A program made the translations under genes and the position numbers. From positions 97,933 through 161,932 of the forward strand of contig NZ_JAQQKX010000011.1 in assembly GCF_028550415.1 (NCBI RefSeq): DNA of 64,000 bases, read 5' to 3'. This stretch comes from Asticcacaulis aquaticus (GTDB lineage Bacteria; Pseudomonadota; Alphaproteobacteria; Caulobacterales; Caulobacteraceae). The notes beneath the pieces were generated by a model. It was not told where the DNA came from and did not search any database. It saw nothing but the letters and a program-made list of their open reading frames with translations. This document shows, one piece after another, positions 51,213-60,660 of the stretch (its first letter is position 1; each line of letters starts with the position of its first letter).

Positions 51213-52664
51213 ATGTCCGACACTCAAGATCAAGACCTGACCTTGCCCGATTCGCTTATCGCCCATCTGTCGGAAGGGGCGGACGATATCATCACGACGT
51301 CCTGTGCGGTGGTGATCCTGAAAGGCAAGCGCGCCTATAAGGTCAAGAAGAGCGTCGATTACGGTTTTCTCGACTTCACTTCGGTCGAGAAACGCCGCAA
51401 GGCCCTGCTGCGCGAACTGCGCTACAATCAGCGCATGGCGTCGGATATCTATCTGGGCGTCGAGGAGATTCAGGGCGAAAGCGTGCTGGTCATGCGTCGC
51501 TTCGATACGGCGGGTGTGTTGGCCGAACAGAGCCAGGCGCAGGACGATTGGGCGCCGGACCTCGGCCTGATGCACGATCTGGGGAGCACGGTGGCGAAGT
51601 TCCACGCCGGGTCCGAAATCTGCCGCGATGCCGAGCACGAATTCAATATCAAGTACGTCATCGACTCCAACAAGAAGAACATCGACGTCTTCCGCGACGA
51701 ACTGGGGGCCGAGGCGGTCGACGCCTATGACGTGGCGATTCAGGCGGCCTATGCGGAACTCGAAGACGACGTGAAGCGCCGATTTACTGAGGGCTATGTT
51801 CGCCACTGCCACGGCGACCTGCATCTTGGGAATATCCTGATCGAAAACGGCAAGCCGGTCCTGTTCGACTGCATCGAATTCAATGAGCGCCTCAGCCAGA
51901 TCGACGTGCTCTACGACCTCGGTTTCCTGCTGATGGACCTGTGGGTGAGGGGCCACGAAGACGCCGCCAATACGGTGCTCAATATATATGTCGAACGCGC
52001 CTCGCGCCTCGAAGACGACATCCACAGCGTCTATGCGGGCCTGAAACTGCTGCCGCTGTATATGTCGGTGCGCGCGGGCGTGCGCTGCCACGTCAATGCC
52101 AATTACGGCGGCACGCCGAACTACGCCATGGAAAAGGCGAAGGTTTATCTGGCGGCGGCGCATCGTTTCCTTGAGATCAAACCCGCGGAGTTGATCGCGG
52201 TCGGCGGCCTGTCGGGGTCGGGCAAGAGCAGCCATTCGCGCCGTATCGCGCCGGCGACCGGCCGCGCACCGGGAGCCCTGATTCTGCGCTCGGACGAGAT
52301 GCGCAAGCGCTTGTGGGCTTTCCCGGAATTCGAGACCCTGCCGAAAGAGGCCTATACCCCGGCGGAAAACGAGCGCGTCTATAACCATATGTTCGATCTG
52401 GCGCGCACGGCGATCCAGAGCGGGCAGTCGGTGATCCTCGATGCGACCTTCCGCAATCAGGACCGGGCGCGCGAAGCGAAGGCCTTGGCCGAAAACGCCG
52501 ACGTGACGTTCAGCGCCCTGTGGATGGACGTGCCGGCGGAGGAGCGACTGCGGCGTGTGCTTCAACGCACGAACGACGTCTCCGACGCCACGCCAGATAT
52601 TGCCGGGGCGCAGACCGATCCGGTTCTGGACGAAGCCTTATGGACGCGGACACCGAATCCGTGA
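51213..52664 (+). CDS. Aminoglycoside-phosphotransferase-like / P-loop ATPase fusion
   Basis: 483 aa. The N-terminal half is an APH-like kinase (COG2187): KGKRAYKVKKSVDYGFLDFT with the ATP lysine, and the catalytic loop HCHGDLHLGNIL followed by FDCIEFNERLSQIDVLYDLG. The C-terminal half from ~325 is a P-loop kinase (COG0645) with VGGLSGSGKSSHSRRI and SDEMRKRLW and DATFRNQDRARE. This fusion is widespread in proteobacteria but its substrates are not known; despite the name it is not expected to be an antibiotic-resistance gene. Confidence 0.85.
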   Translation: MSDTQDQDLTLPDSLIAHLSEGADDIITTSCAVVILKGKRAYKVKKSVDYGFLDFTSVEKRRKALLRELRYNQRMASDIYLGVEEIQGESVLVMRRFDTAGVLAEQSQAQDDWAPDLGLMHDLGSTVAKFHAGSEICRDAEHEFNIKYVIDSNKKNIDVFRDELGAEAVDAYDVAIQAAYAELEDDVKRRFTEGYVRHCHGDLHLGNILIENGKPVLFDCIEFNERLSQIDVLYDLGFLLMDLWVRGHEDAANTVLNIYVERASRLEDDIHSVYAGLKLLPLYMSVRAGVRCHVNANYGGTPNYAMEKAKVYLAAAHRFLEIKPAELIAVGGLSGSGKSSHSRRIAPATGRAPGALILRSDEMRKRLWAFPEFETLPKEAYTPAENERVYNHMFDLARTAIQSGQSVILDATFRNQDRAREAKALAENADVTFSALWMDVPAEERLRRVLQRTNDVSDATPDIAGAQTDPVLDEALWTRTPNP

Positions 52665-52859
52665 CGCTATATTTATTATATGCGCTTTGAGCCAGGGTTG
52701 AATTTTTGACACCTTGTGCCTTTAAATTCCCTTTTTGGAAGGTATGGCAGTGACGGCGGCCTGCGAATAGCCGAGCCTGAGTGTCATAATAGTCCGCGGC
52801 GTGTATCGCGGTTCAAAAGCGAGATTGTATTTCGCAACTACTTCAAGGGGTTCGGACAA

Positions 52860-53657
52860 TTGTCTGAAGAGATTACGCATCACGAGACGCCCGTAGCGCC
52901 CAAAAAGCGCAAAAAAGGTTTCGCCTTCGCGCATCTGGCGCTGATCGTCAGTCTTATTGCGCCGTTGACACTGCTGGCGGCCATGCTGTCGACCAGCGTC
53001 GGCTATCTCAGCTACGATCTGGGTTTCAATCAGATTGCACTCGATTACGTGCCCAAGATCGCCACCACGGCGATGATCATCTGTACCCTGTCCTTGCTGA
53101 TATCGCTGTTTATGGCGCCCCGAACCTACGGGCCGTGGGCGCTCATGTCGGTAATCGTGTCCGGCGGGCTGCTGGCCGGATACTACGCGTATGAAACCCG
53201 ATTGAAGGCCTATCCGCCGATCCATGACGTTTCGACCAACTGGGAGCGCCCGGTCACCTTCTCCAGCAAGCTGGTGGCGGCCCGGGGTGCGCAGGCCAAC
53301 CCCATAGAGGACGATCCCTTCACCGCCAACACTGTGTCCTATGAGTGGCGCGGTCAGAGTGTAGCGGCCATCAATGCCCAGACCTGCCCAGATGCGATCC
53401 CCATTCTAGGCAAGCCGAAAAATGCCGATCAGGTCGCCGACATCCTCAAGGACGAGGGGTATGTTGTCTTCGGGCGGTCGGAATGGCGGGTGGAGGCGAC
53501 CTACGAAGACCCCTATTGGGGGCTCAAATCCGACGTCGTGGTGCGGATCGAGCCGGACAAGACCGATATCCGTTCGGTCAGCCGTGAAGAACTGGCCGAC
53601 CTGGGCGGCAACTGCCGACGGGTCCTGACCCTGTTGAAGCGCATCAAGGGCGCGTGA
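52860..53657 (+). CDS. DUF1499 membrane protein
   Basis: 265 aa from TTG 52860, preceded by AAGGGG; the frame is open further upstream but without homology. Three membrane helices (~20-125: LALIVSLIAPLTLLAAML; TTAMIICTLSLLISLFMAP; ALMSVIVSGGLLAGYYAY) lead into a DUF1499 domain (~140-265) with DVSTNWERPVTF, GRSEWRVEATYEDPYWGLKS, VVVRIEPD and SVSREELADLGGNCRRVLTL. Function unknown. A CtrA box follows 26 bases after the stop. Confidence 0.8.
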   Translation: MSEEITHHETPVAPKKRKKGFAFAHLALIVSLIAPLTLLAAMLSTSVGYLSYDLGFNQIALDYVPKIATTAMIICTLSLLISLFMAPRTYGPWALMSVIVSGGLLAGYYAYETRLKAYPPIHDVSTNWERPVTFSSKLVAARGAQANPIEDDPFTANTVSYEWRGQSVAAINAQTCPDAIPILGKPKNADQVADILKDEGYVVFGRSEWRVEATYEDPYWGLKSDVVVRIEPDKTDIRSVSREELADLGGNCRRVLTLLKRIKGA

Positions 53658-53682
53658 TCCGTCCGGACGGCGCGGGAATTGC

Positions 53683-53697
53683 TTAACGTCTGGTTAA
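53683..53697 (+). promoter_or_regulatory. CtrA-binding site
   Basis: TTAACGTCTGGTTAA is an exact match to TTAA-N7-TTAA, the full binding site of the cell-cycle regulator CtrA. It lies 20 bases before the start of the 58-aa lipoprotein gene, overlapping where its promoter must be. Confidence 0.75.
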
Positions 53698-53716
53698 GAC
53701 GTCAAGGGTTCCTTTC

Positions 53717-53893
53717 ATGCTCGCTTCCGCCGGATATTTTGTCTCAAAACGCGCCCTTTACGTGGCTACCGGCTGGCTGTGTCTTTTTCTGGCACAGGTG
53801 ATCCTGGCCAGCTGTACGCCGGAACCTACGGCTTCCTATGCGGTGCGTGTTGCGGTGCGGCCCGCGCAGGCCGCAACTGTAACATCCCGTTAA
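53717..53893 (+). CDS. 58-aa lipoprotein, probably CtrA-controlled
   Basis: ATG 53717, stop 53893. A long signal (YVATGWLCLFLAQVILASC) ends in the lipobox LASC and leaves a mature chain of about 27 residues (CTPEPTASYAVRVAVRPAQA then ATVTSR). AAGGG lies about eight bases upstream. Too short for most gene callers. The CtrA box, signal peptide and normal GC content make it credible; no family known. Confidence 0.55.
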   Translation: MLASAGYFVSKRALYVATGWLCLFLAQVILASCTPEPTASYAVRVAVRPAQAATVTSR

Positions 53894-54484
53894 AACAAAT
53901 ATTTTTCCTCATAAAGGCCGATCGGTTATCGGAACGCAGGTATCTGGCGTCTTGTTTTGCTAAATTTATGTTGCGCCGCAATATAAAGAGCCGTGAGGCC
54001 TGTGCATAAGTTTCAATATAAACTATATGTGGTTTTTCACGCCTCAGGGGTGCGGAGGGGGTCGCTTTTCCCTTGTGGGCCGTCGAATCGCCAAGTTTTT
54101 AGCGTTTTTGATGCGTTTGCCATCGGAAAGAAAAGGCGTTCAGCAGGTAATGTGCCGGCCTTATGTGCTGGTCTTTCCCTGTCTGAAATTTGCGAATTTA
54201 TTCAAAGAAAACAAAATAAAATATTGTAATAAATGGATTATTTTTCATAAATTTTTCCGACCTCAGAATTCCATAATGGCATTTTTATGATTTTCATCCT
54301 CTTTCCCTTGCGGCATGTTGCGTATGTGACTTTATTGAAACAGGTTGCAATCGATATTTAAAAATCTGTGACGCTCGATTGACGGAAATATGACGCAGGT
54401 GTCCTACTCGACGTTAACAGCTTGTAATGCTGGGCAACGAAGGTCGGACCCTCAGGGTATCGGCCAAATTCCGGAGAACTTAGA
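53894..54484. other. 591-base AT-rich gap upstream of the TonB receptor
   Basis: Much more AT-rich than its surroundings, especially 54195-54360. Open frames here (for example 53993-54229) have no homology, no ribosome site and biased composition, so I do not call them. It carries a TTGCGCCGCAA palindrome at 53971 and probably the promoter and a long leader of the receptor gene. I see no RNA structure I can name. Confidence 0.6.
53971..53981. promoter_or_regulatory. TTGCGCCGCAA palindrome upstream of the TonB receptor
   Basis: Same TGCRNYGCA core as the site at 17226 before ppdK, with similar AT flanks (TATG/TATA). Possible PhaR-type site; inference only. Confidence 0.3.
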
Positions 54485-57427
54485 GTGATCAAGAAAACGA
54501 TGCGATCAGGCCTCATGGTCTCGACGACGCTGTGCGGCGCGCTGCTGTCGCTGGCCGTCCCCGCACTTGTGACCGCTGTGGCGACGGCTGTGCCGACCAC
54601 GGCTCTGGCGCAGGACTTAACCTCGGGTACGCTCGGCGGTACCGTGAAGTCGGAAGAGGGCACGCCCGCCGCCGGCGCGACCGTTACCATCACCGGTGAA
54701 TCGACCGGCTATACCGGCACCGCCACGACGGACGCGGAAGGTAAGTTCCAGATTTCGCAGATCCCGCTGGGTCGCTACACCGTAGATATCACGACGAAGT
54801 CGGGCGCCAAGGCATCGGAAACCGTGCTGGTGACGCTGGGCGCTGTGTCGAGCTATGACTTCACCGCTGGCGGTTCGTCCATTCAGACCGTTGTCGTCCG
54901 CGGCAAGGCGCGTCGTAACCTCGACTTCGACCGCACGACCCGCGGTTCCGTTCTCGATGTTCAGACCCTGTCCGAGCGCTTGCCGATGGGGCGTTCGATC
55001 GAAGCCCTGGCCGATCTCGTGCCGGGCATCACCATCAACGACGTCTTCGGCCCGCCGTCGATCGCCGGTGCGTCGCCTGCCGAAAACATCTACTATGTCA
55101 ACGGGATGAACGTTACGAACTTCCGTAACTTCCTCGGCGGCACGACCGTTCCTTACGATTTCTACGACCAGATCGAAGTCAAGACCGGTGGCTATTCGGC
55201 CGAATACGGTCGTTCGACCGGTGGCGCTTTCATCGCCACGACGCGTTCGGGCTCGAACACCTTCAAGGGCGGCGTCGCCTATTACTATCAGCCCGATAGC
55301 CTGGCTACGAAGGGCGACTTTACCTACGACAAGATTTATAGCCAGAAGACCCGTAAGGAATATCCGACCAGCTCGGAAGCCAACCTGTGGCTGTCGGGTC
55401 CGATTATCAAGGACCACATCTACTTCTTCGGTTTCTACAATCCGCGCGACCTGCAAAGCGAAGTCAACACCTACGACACGACGTCGGGTAAGCTGCTCTA
55501 CAAGACGACCGAAAGCCGCGAAGACCCGTTCTGGGGTGGCAAGCTGGATTTCGTCCTGAACCCGCAGCATCGCCTGGAATACACCTATTTCAACGACGAT
55601 CAGTCGTCGGTAAAGCCGACCCTGGATACGTCTACGGGTAAAGCGCCGGCCGTGACGCGTATGTCGGGCGGCAAGACCGAAATCGTCAAATATACCGGTA
55701 AGTTCACTGATTGGTTCACCCTGTCGGCCATGTACGGTCGTTCGACCTACAATCAGACTTCGTCCTCGGATGTCGACAGCGAAGCCAACGTCTATGAAAA
55801 TGGTCAGGTCGTTCGCGGCAACACCGATCTGCTGATCGAAACCGGCACTGACGATCGTAAAAACTACCGCGTCGATGCAGACTTCTACTTCAACCTTGCC
55901 GGTAAGCACCACCTGAAGGTCGGCGTCGATAAGGAAGAGTTGCACGCCGATGCGATCTCGTCCTATTCGGGCGGCGTCTATTATCGTTATTACACCGGCG
56001 CGACGAGCTGCGGTGGTACGACGATCACCAACTGCGTGCGCGTTCGTAAGCTGTTCAGCGGCGGTGCCTTCGATGTCGAAAACCAGGCTTTCTACATTCA
56101 GGATAGCTGGGAAATCACCGATCGTCTGGCTCTGAATCTGGGCCTGCGTTCGGATAATTTCGACAACATGAATGCGGCCGGTAAGTCGTTCCTGAAGATG
56201 GAGAACAAGGTCGCACCGCGTATCGGCATCTCCTATGATCCGACGGGCGACAAGTCGAGCAAGCTGACCGCCTTCTATGGCCGTTACTACCTGCCCGTCG
56301 CTGCCAACACGAACATCCGTATGGCCGGCGGTGAAAATTTCACTCAGGATTGGTACAGCTACACCGGTCGCAACGCGACCACCCTGGTGCCGACGCTGGG
56401 TACGCTCTATCTTCACGAAGTGCTTTCGGACGGTACTGTTCCGGATGCCGGTACCCTGGTGTCGCAGAACCTTGAGCCGCAGTATCAGGACGAATTCATC
56501 GTCGGGTACGAAAAGCGCCTCGACAGCGGTTGGAAAGTTGGCGTCGATTTCACCTACCGCAAGCTCTCGGCGGTTATGGAAGACGCCGACGTCGACATGA
56601 CCAATGCCGCCGCCTATCTGGTGTCGAAGGGCGTCATCACCCAGGCTCAGGCCAACAGCGGTTCGTTCGGTAGCTCGGGCTATGTTCTGCTCAACCCGGG
56701 CAAGGATCTGGTCGTCGCACTGGGTGACTCCTTCGGTGCGGCCGCTGGCAAGGTCGTGACGATCTCCGCCGACGCCCTCGGTTTCCCGGAAGCCAAGCGT
56801 AACTATCAGGCCCTGACCTTCTCGGCGGAACGCCCGTGGGATGGCACCTGGTATCTGGGTGGCTCGCTGACCCTGTCGCGTACGGTCGGTAACATCGAAG
56901 GCGGCGTCAAGTCGGACAACGGTCAGGACGACACCGGCCTGACGCAGGACTTCGACGAACCTGGCTGGACCGACGGTTCCTACGGCCTGCTGCCGAACCA
57001 CCATGGCTATAACCTGAAACTGTACGGTTCGTACGAGTTCAGCGAAAACCTGCGCGGTGGCTTCAACGCCAACATCCTGTCGCCGCGTCATTACGGCTGT
57101 ATCGGTGCCTATCCGCTGAACGACGGTCGTGCTGTGGCGACGACAATCACGGCCTGGTACTGCGGTGGCAAGCTGACGCCGCGCGGTGAGTCCTTCTCGG
57201 GCGACTGGATCAAGAAGCTCGACGTCAACCTGACCTGGACCCAGCCGATCCCGATCGGCACGGTGAAGGTGACGGCGGATGTGTTCAACGTCTTCAATTT
57301 CCAGGGCGCGGAACAGTACGTCGAAACGGGCGATATCTCGCTGACCAGCCGCAACCCGAACTACGGTTCGCCGTCGAGCTATCAGAACCCGCGTTACGTC
57401 CGTATCGGTCTGAAGTACGAGTTCTAA
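54485..57427 (+). CDS. TonB-dependent receptor, Oar-like, with carboxypeptidase-regulatory domain
   Basis: 980 aa. GTG 54485 with GGAG eight bases upstream; signal peptide to ALAQD. Residues ~48-125 form a carboxypeptidase-regulatory-like domain (GTLGGTVKSEEGTPAAGATV; DAEGKFQISQIPLGRYTVDI). The plug has NIYYVNGMNVTNFRN, DFYDQIEVKTGGYSAEYGRS and TGGAFIATTRSGSN, and the barrel ends with YVRIGLKYEF. Such Oar-type receptors take up peptides or oligosaccharides in Caulobacterales. Rich in abundant-protein codons (GGT, GTC, AAG), suggesting strong expression. Own terminator downstream. Confidence 0.93.
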   Translation: MIKKTMRSGLMVSTTLCGALLSLAVPALVTAVATAVPTTALAQDLTSGTLGGTVKSEEGTPAAGATVTITGESTGYTGTATTDAEGKFQISQIPLGRYTVDITTKSGAKASETVLVTLGAVSSYDFTAGGSSIQTVVVRGKARRNLDFDRTTRGSVLDVQTLSERLPMGRSIEALADLVPGITINDVFGPPSIAGASPAENIYYVNGMNVTNFRNFLGGTTVPYDFYDQIEVKTGGYSAEYGRSTGGAFIATTRSGSNTFKGGVAYYYQPDSLATKGDFTYDKIYSQKTRKEYPTSSEANLWLSGPIIKDHIYFFGFYNPRDLQSEVNTYDTTSGKLLYKTTESREDPFWGGKLDFVLNPQHRLEYTYFNDDQSSVKPTLDTSTGKAPAVTRMSGGKTEIVKYTGKFTDWFTLSAMYGRSTYNQTSSSDVDSEANVYENGQVVRGNTDLLIETGTDDRKNYRVDADFYFNLAGKHHLKVGVDKEELHADAISSYSGGVYYRYYTGATSCGGTTITNCVRVRKLFSGGAFDVENQAFYIQDSWEITDRLALNLGLRSDNFDNMNAAGKSFLKMENKVAPRIGISYDPTGDKSSKLTAFYGRYYLPVAANTNIRMAGGENFTQDWYSYTGRNATTLVPTLGTLYLHEVLSDGTVPDAGTLVSQNLEPQYQDEFIVGYEKRLDSGWKVGVDFTYRKLSAVMEDADVDMTNAAAYLVSKGVITQAQANSGSFGSSGYVLLNPGKDLVVALGDSFGAAAGKVVTISADALGFPEAKRNYQALTFSAERPWDGTWYLGGSLTLSRTVGNIEGGVKSDNGQDDTGLTQDFDEPGWTDGSYGLLPNHHGYNLKLYGSYEFSENLRGGFNANILSPRHYGCIGAYPLNDGRAVATTITAWYCGGKLTPRGESFSGDWIKKLDVNLTWTQPIPIGTVKVTADVFNVFNFQGAEQYVETGDISLTSRNPNYGSPSSYQNPRYVRIGLKYEF

Positions 57428-57456
57428 TTCCTCAGAGTAGCGTAAAGCGTACAGAA

Positions 57457-57492
57457 ACGGCGGCAGGGCAACCTGCCGCCGTTTTCTTTTGG
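57457..57492 (+). terminator. Terminator after the TonB receptor
   Basis: Perfect 12-bp stem AACGGCGGCAGG (57457-57468) with CCTGCCGCCGTT (57472-57483), three-base loop, then TTCTTTT. Confidence 0.95.
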
Positions 57493-57742
57493 GCGAGGGC
57501 CGGGGAAGGGTGTTGTGCGGTGGCTAAGGAGCGAAGCGCATTGACGCGTTCGTTCATCCTCTGGAGCCGGATGGCGCTCGTTACGACCGGGTCATTGTTA
57601 AACGCAATCGAGACGACGCCAGCTTGACCTCTATGTATTGAGGGCGCGTACTGCGCCCCTGAGACTTTCAAATCGCGGCTTCGACGTAATCATCCTGAAC
57701 GATCGTGCCGCCACGGGTCGCCATGTCGGGCGCTTTGCAAAC
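57493..57742. other. 250-base gap, no gene supported
   Basis: Ordinary GC content. Short open frames on both strands (57432-57671 minus, 57638-57820 plus) lack ribosome sites and similarity and the plus one runs through a terminator. I see no other feature. Confidence 0.6.
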
Positions 57743-57777
57743 AAAAACGCCGCCCGGATGATCCGGACGGCGTTTTT
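57743..57777 (-). terminator. Terminator of sppA
   Basis: AAAAACGCCGCCCGGAT (57743-57759) and ATCCGGACGGCGTTTTT (57761-57777) form a long stem; T run on either strand, so it can work in both directions. Confidence 0.9.
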
Positions 57778-57798
57778 ATTAAAGCTGCGAACGGTGGT

Positions 57799-59586
57799 TT
57801 ACCGCGCGGAGGGAGCGTAGGGCTCAGGGGCCAGGACGCTGGCGCCCTGTTCGCGCAGGCGGGCCTGTTTCGCTTCCTTCATGATCGCTTCGGCCCGCGG
57901 ATCGGTCGAGGCCCAGCCGAGGAAAGACAGGGCTTCGACGCCCTTGACGCTGGCCTCCACACCCTTGCCGAACATGGCGAACGGCGACTTGGTGTTGGGG
58001 TAGCTGACCAGCTTGACCTTGGCATCCTTGTCGATCTTGGCCAGAGCCTTGGCCTTTTCGACCGCCGCATAGAAGCCGCCCAGATCGTCGACCAGACCGC
58101 GTTCCTTGGCCTGAGCCCCGGTCCAGACGCGACCCTTGGCGATTTCCTTCACGCGATCGACCGGCAGCTTGCGGCCCTTGGCGACGCGTTCGACAAAGGC
58201 GTTATATATACCGTCGATCCAGGTGGAGATCGAGGCGCGCTGGCTGTCGCTGAACGGCTTGCCCGACGAATAGGCCTGAGCGTATTCGCCGCCGACGCCG
58301 ATCTGGCGGAAATCGACGCCGAAGCGCGCCGCCGCGTCGCCGATGGCCAGCTTGCCGCCATAGACGCCGATCGAGCCCGTAAGGGTCGAGGGGTTGGCGA
58401 CGATGGCATTGGCCCCGGCGGAGATCCAGTAGCCGCCCGACGCCGCATAGTTGCCCATCGACACGACGACCGGCTTGCCGGAATCCTGTGCGAACTTGAT
58501 CGCCTGAGCGATTTGCTCGGACGCCGTGTCCGAACCGCCCGGCGAAGAGACACGGAAGACGATGGCTTTGACCTTGTCATTGTCGACGGCGTCGTAGAAG
58601 GCCTGAGCAATATCGTCCGACAGCATTTCCGGCTCACCGCCGCCGAAGCCGCCACCGCCTTTGCCGGTCATGATCGCGCCTTCACCATTGATGACGGCGA
58701 TGGTCTGCGCACCGGACGAGGTCACCGTGGCGGCGTAGGATTGCACGTCCATCAGCTCGGTATCGGCACCGCCCTTGGCCTTGGCGGCCTCTTCGGCTTC
58801 GTGGACCTGACCCAGCTTGGTGATCAGGCCCATTTCCTTCGCCTGTTCGGCACCGTAAGGCCCGGCTTCGAGGACCGCCTTGAGCTTCGGCAGGTCCATT
58901 TTCAGGTCCTTGCGGTCCACAACCACCGCCGACAGCAGCGAGTCGTAGATCGAGCCCATCCACGAGAGGGTCGCTTCGCGGTGCGCGGGGGTATAGTCGC
59001 TTTGCAGATAGGGGTTCACCGCGTTCTTGAATTCATAGCGCTGCTCGAACTGCGGCGTGATGCCGTACTTGTCGAAGGCGCGCTTGAAGAACATGTTCTC
59101 GGTCGAGATGCCGGTCACCTGAAAGGCCGAATGCGGCTGCATCCAGAACTCGGTCGCCGACGAGCCGATCATGTAGGAGGCGACGACCATGGTGTCGGGA
59201 TAGAGCCCTTGCGAGTGGGCGATAACGGTCTTGTTCTTACTGCGCACATACCGCACGGCGGTGCGGATTTCCTCGGCCGCCGCCGGAGCGATGCCGCCTT
59301 CGGGCAGACGGATGAGGATCGACTTGACCTTGTTGTCGTCGGCGGCGTGGTAGAGCGAGGTGACGATGTCCATGGTCGACAGCGGACGCCCGGTGAGGAA
59401 GGCGAACGGGTCGGGCTTAGACTGATCGGTCAGGCCTTCGCGCAGATCGATCAGCAGGGTCACCGCCGATGGCGTCGTCGGCTTCGAAGAGGCCGCGACC
59501 ATGGTGATCAGCAGGAAAGGCACGCCGATGAAAAACAGGATGAAGGCGGTCAGGACGGCGCCCACCGTAATGAGAAACTGTTTCAT
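57799..59586 (-). CDS. sppA: Signal peptide peptidase SppA, 67K type
   Basis: 595 aa from ATG 59586, which starts the membrane anchor (QFLITVGAVLTAFILFFIGV); the frame opens at 59664 without homology. Two tandem peptidase halves as in E. coli SppA. The general-base lysine is in YEFKNAVNPYLQSDYTP in the N-half, and the nucleophile serine in MGNYAASGGYWIS in the C-half. It degrades cleaved signal peptides within the membrane. Stand-alone gene with terminator. Confidence 0.95.
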   Translation of the reverse strand: MKQFLITVGAVLTAFILFFIGVPFLLITMVAASSKPTTPSAVTLLIDLREGLTDQSKPDPFAFLTGRPLSTMDIVTSLYHAADDNKVKSILIRLPEGGIAPAAAEEIRTAVRYVRSKNKTVIAHSQGLYPDTMVVASYMIGSSATEFWMQPHSAFQVTGISTENMFFKRAFDKYGITPQFEQRYEFKNAVNPYLQSDYTPAHREATLSWMGSIYDSLLSAVVVDRKDLKMDLPKLKAVLEAGPYGAEQAKEMGLITKLGQVHEAEEAAKAKGGADTELMDVQSYAATVTSSGAQTIAVINGEGAIMTGKGGGGFGGGEPEMLSDDIAQAFYDAVDNDKVKAIVFRVSSPGGSDTASEQIAQAIKFAQDSGKPVVVSMGNYAASGGYWISAGANAIVANPSTLTGSIGVYGGKLAIGDAAARFGVDFRQIGVGGEYAQAYSSGKPFSDSQRASISTWIDGIYNAFVERVAKGRKLPVDRVKEIAKGRVWTGAQAKERGLVDDLGGFYAAVEKAKALAKIDKDAKVKLVSYPNTKSPFAMFGKGVEASVKGVEALSFLGWASTDPRAEAIMKEAKQARLREQGASVLAPEPYAPSAR

Positions 59587-59734
59587 AAGATGATCGTCAT
59601 CCCCGGATGCGGTAAAAATTGCGCCGAAAATTGCACTACGCCCCCCGCACAGACGCACGCGCACTACCGCCTAGCATAGACGGTTGCGGCCACAGGTCAA
59701 ATGAAAGGGCTGTAATAAACCCGATGGGGTAAAA

Positions 59735-60619
59735 TCAGAATTTCGTGCGACCCGCCGCCGGGCGGGCGGTGGACGGGCGGTCGTGCTGATACCGGGGATC
59801 GCCGTGGCAGTGCGGGCAGGAAACGCCGCGCAGGTAGAGCGGGCTCTGCTGGTCTTCGGCGGTCAGGGCGTGGTCGCAATAGAGGCACAGAAGGGCGGTC
59901 TTCGACGGCGTCAGATTATGATCCACGGCGATGCGCTCGTCGAACACGAAGCATTCGCCGTCCCACAGGCTCTCTTCGGCGGGGACGTCCTCGAAATATT
60001 GCAGGATGCCACCCTTGAGGTGGTAAACCTCGTCGAAGCCGTTGTCCTGCATCCAGGCCGTATATTTCTCGCAACGGATGCCGCCGGTGCAGAAGGTGGC
60101 GATTTTCTTGCCTTTAAGCTGCTCGGCATTATCGCGCGTCCACTGGGGCAGAAACTTGAAGGTCGGGATTTGCGGGTCGATGGCGCCGCGGAAGGTGCCC
60201 AGATTGACCTCATAATCGTTGCGGGTGTCGAGGATCACCACGTCGTCGCGGCTGATCAGAGCGTTCCAGTCCTTCGGCTCCACATACTCGCCGCGTCGCG
60301 TCAGGCTGACCGGCTCACCCAGCGAAATGGTCTCTTTCTTGAGGCGCACGCGCGTCTTGCCGAACGGTTGGGTGTCGGCAAACGATTCCTTCCACACGAT
60401 CGGCTCGCCGATCAGGTCGCTTTGCAGATAGGTCAGGAAGCTGTCGATGGCTTCGCGCGTCCCGGCCATGGTCGAGTTGACGCCTTCGCGCGTAATCAGC
60501 AGGGAGCCCTTGATGCCGAGATGTTTCAGGCGGTCGAGCAGGGGCTGCTGCATTGCTTCGAACTGCGGAAAGTCGAAGAAATGGTAGAAGGCGGCGATGA
60601 CGTAAGGCTTATCGGACAT
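59735..60619 (-). CDS. trhO: tRNA uridine-34 hydroxylase (rhodanese-like)
   Basis: 294 aa from ATG 60619 (conserved SDKPYVIAAFYHFFDFPQFE). N-terminal UPF0176 domain (LLITREGVNSTMAGTREAID) followed by a rhodanese domain with the active-site loop FCTGGIRCEK, then a C-terminal Cys-rich zinc-like tail (CLYCDHALTAEDQQ; GVSCPHCHGD). TrhO makes 5-hydroxyuridine at tRNA position 34 with oxygen. An alpha/beta-hydrolase remnant lies 41 bases upstream on the same strand. Confidence 0.95.
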   Translation of the reverse strand: MSDKPYVIAAFYHFFDFPQFEAMQQPLLDRLKHLGIKGSLLITREGVNSTMAGTREAIDSFLTYLQSDLIGEPIVWKESFADTQPFGKTRVRLKKETISLGEPVSLTRRGEYVEPKDWNALISRDDVVILDTRNDYEVNLGTFRGAIDPQIPTFKFLPQWTRDNAEQLKGKKIATFCTGGIRCEKYTAWMQDNGFDEVYHLKGGILQYFEDVPAEESLWDGECFVFDERIAVDHNLTPSKTALLCLYCDHALTAEDQQSPLYLRGVSCPHCHGDPRYQHDRPSTARPAAGRTKF

Positions 60620-60660
60620 CCGCGAGGCGCTATCACAAACGCCCGGCATATTAAAGCCCC

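Noticed and set aside
51213..52664. Aminoglycoside-resistance gene
   Set aside because: The APH-like domain belongs to the COG2187 fusion with a P-loop kinase, a conserved chromosomal family not tied to resistance.
53993..54290. Open frames in the AT-rich gap before the TonB receptor
   Set aside because: No Shine-Dalgarno, no recognisable fold, and two overlapping frames of equal quality; more likely untranslated DNA.
54617..57091. 824-aa open frame on the minus strand across the TonB receptor
   Set aside because: Antisense shadow; composition is Arg/Val/Gly-biased and no motif is present.
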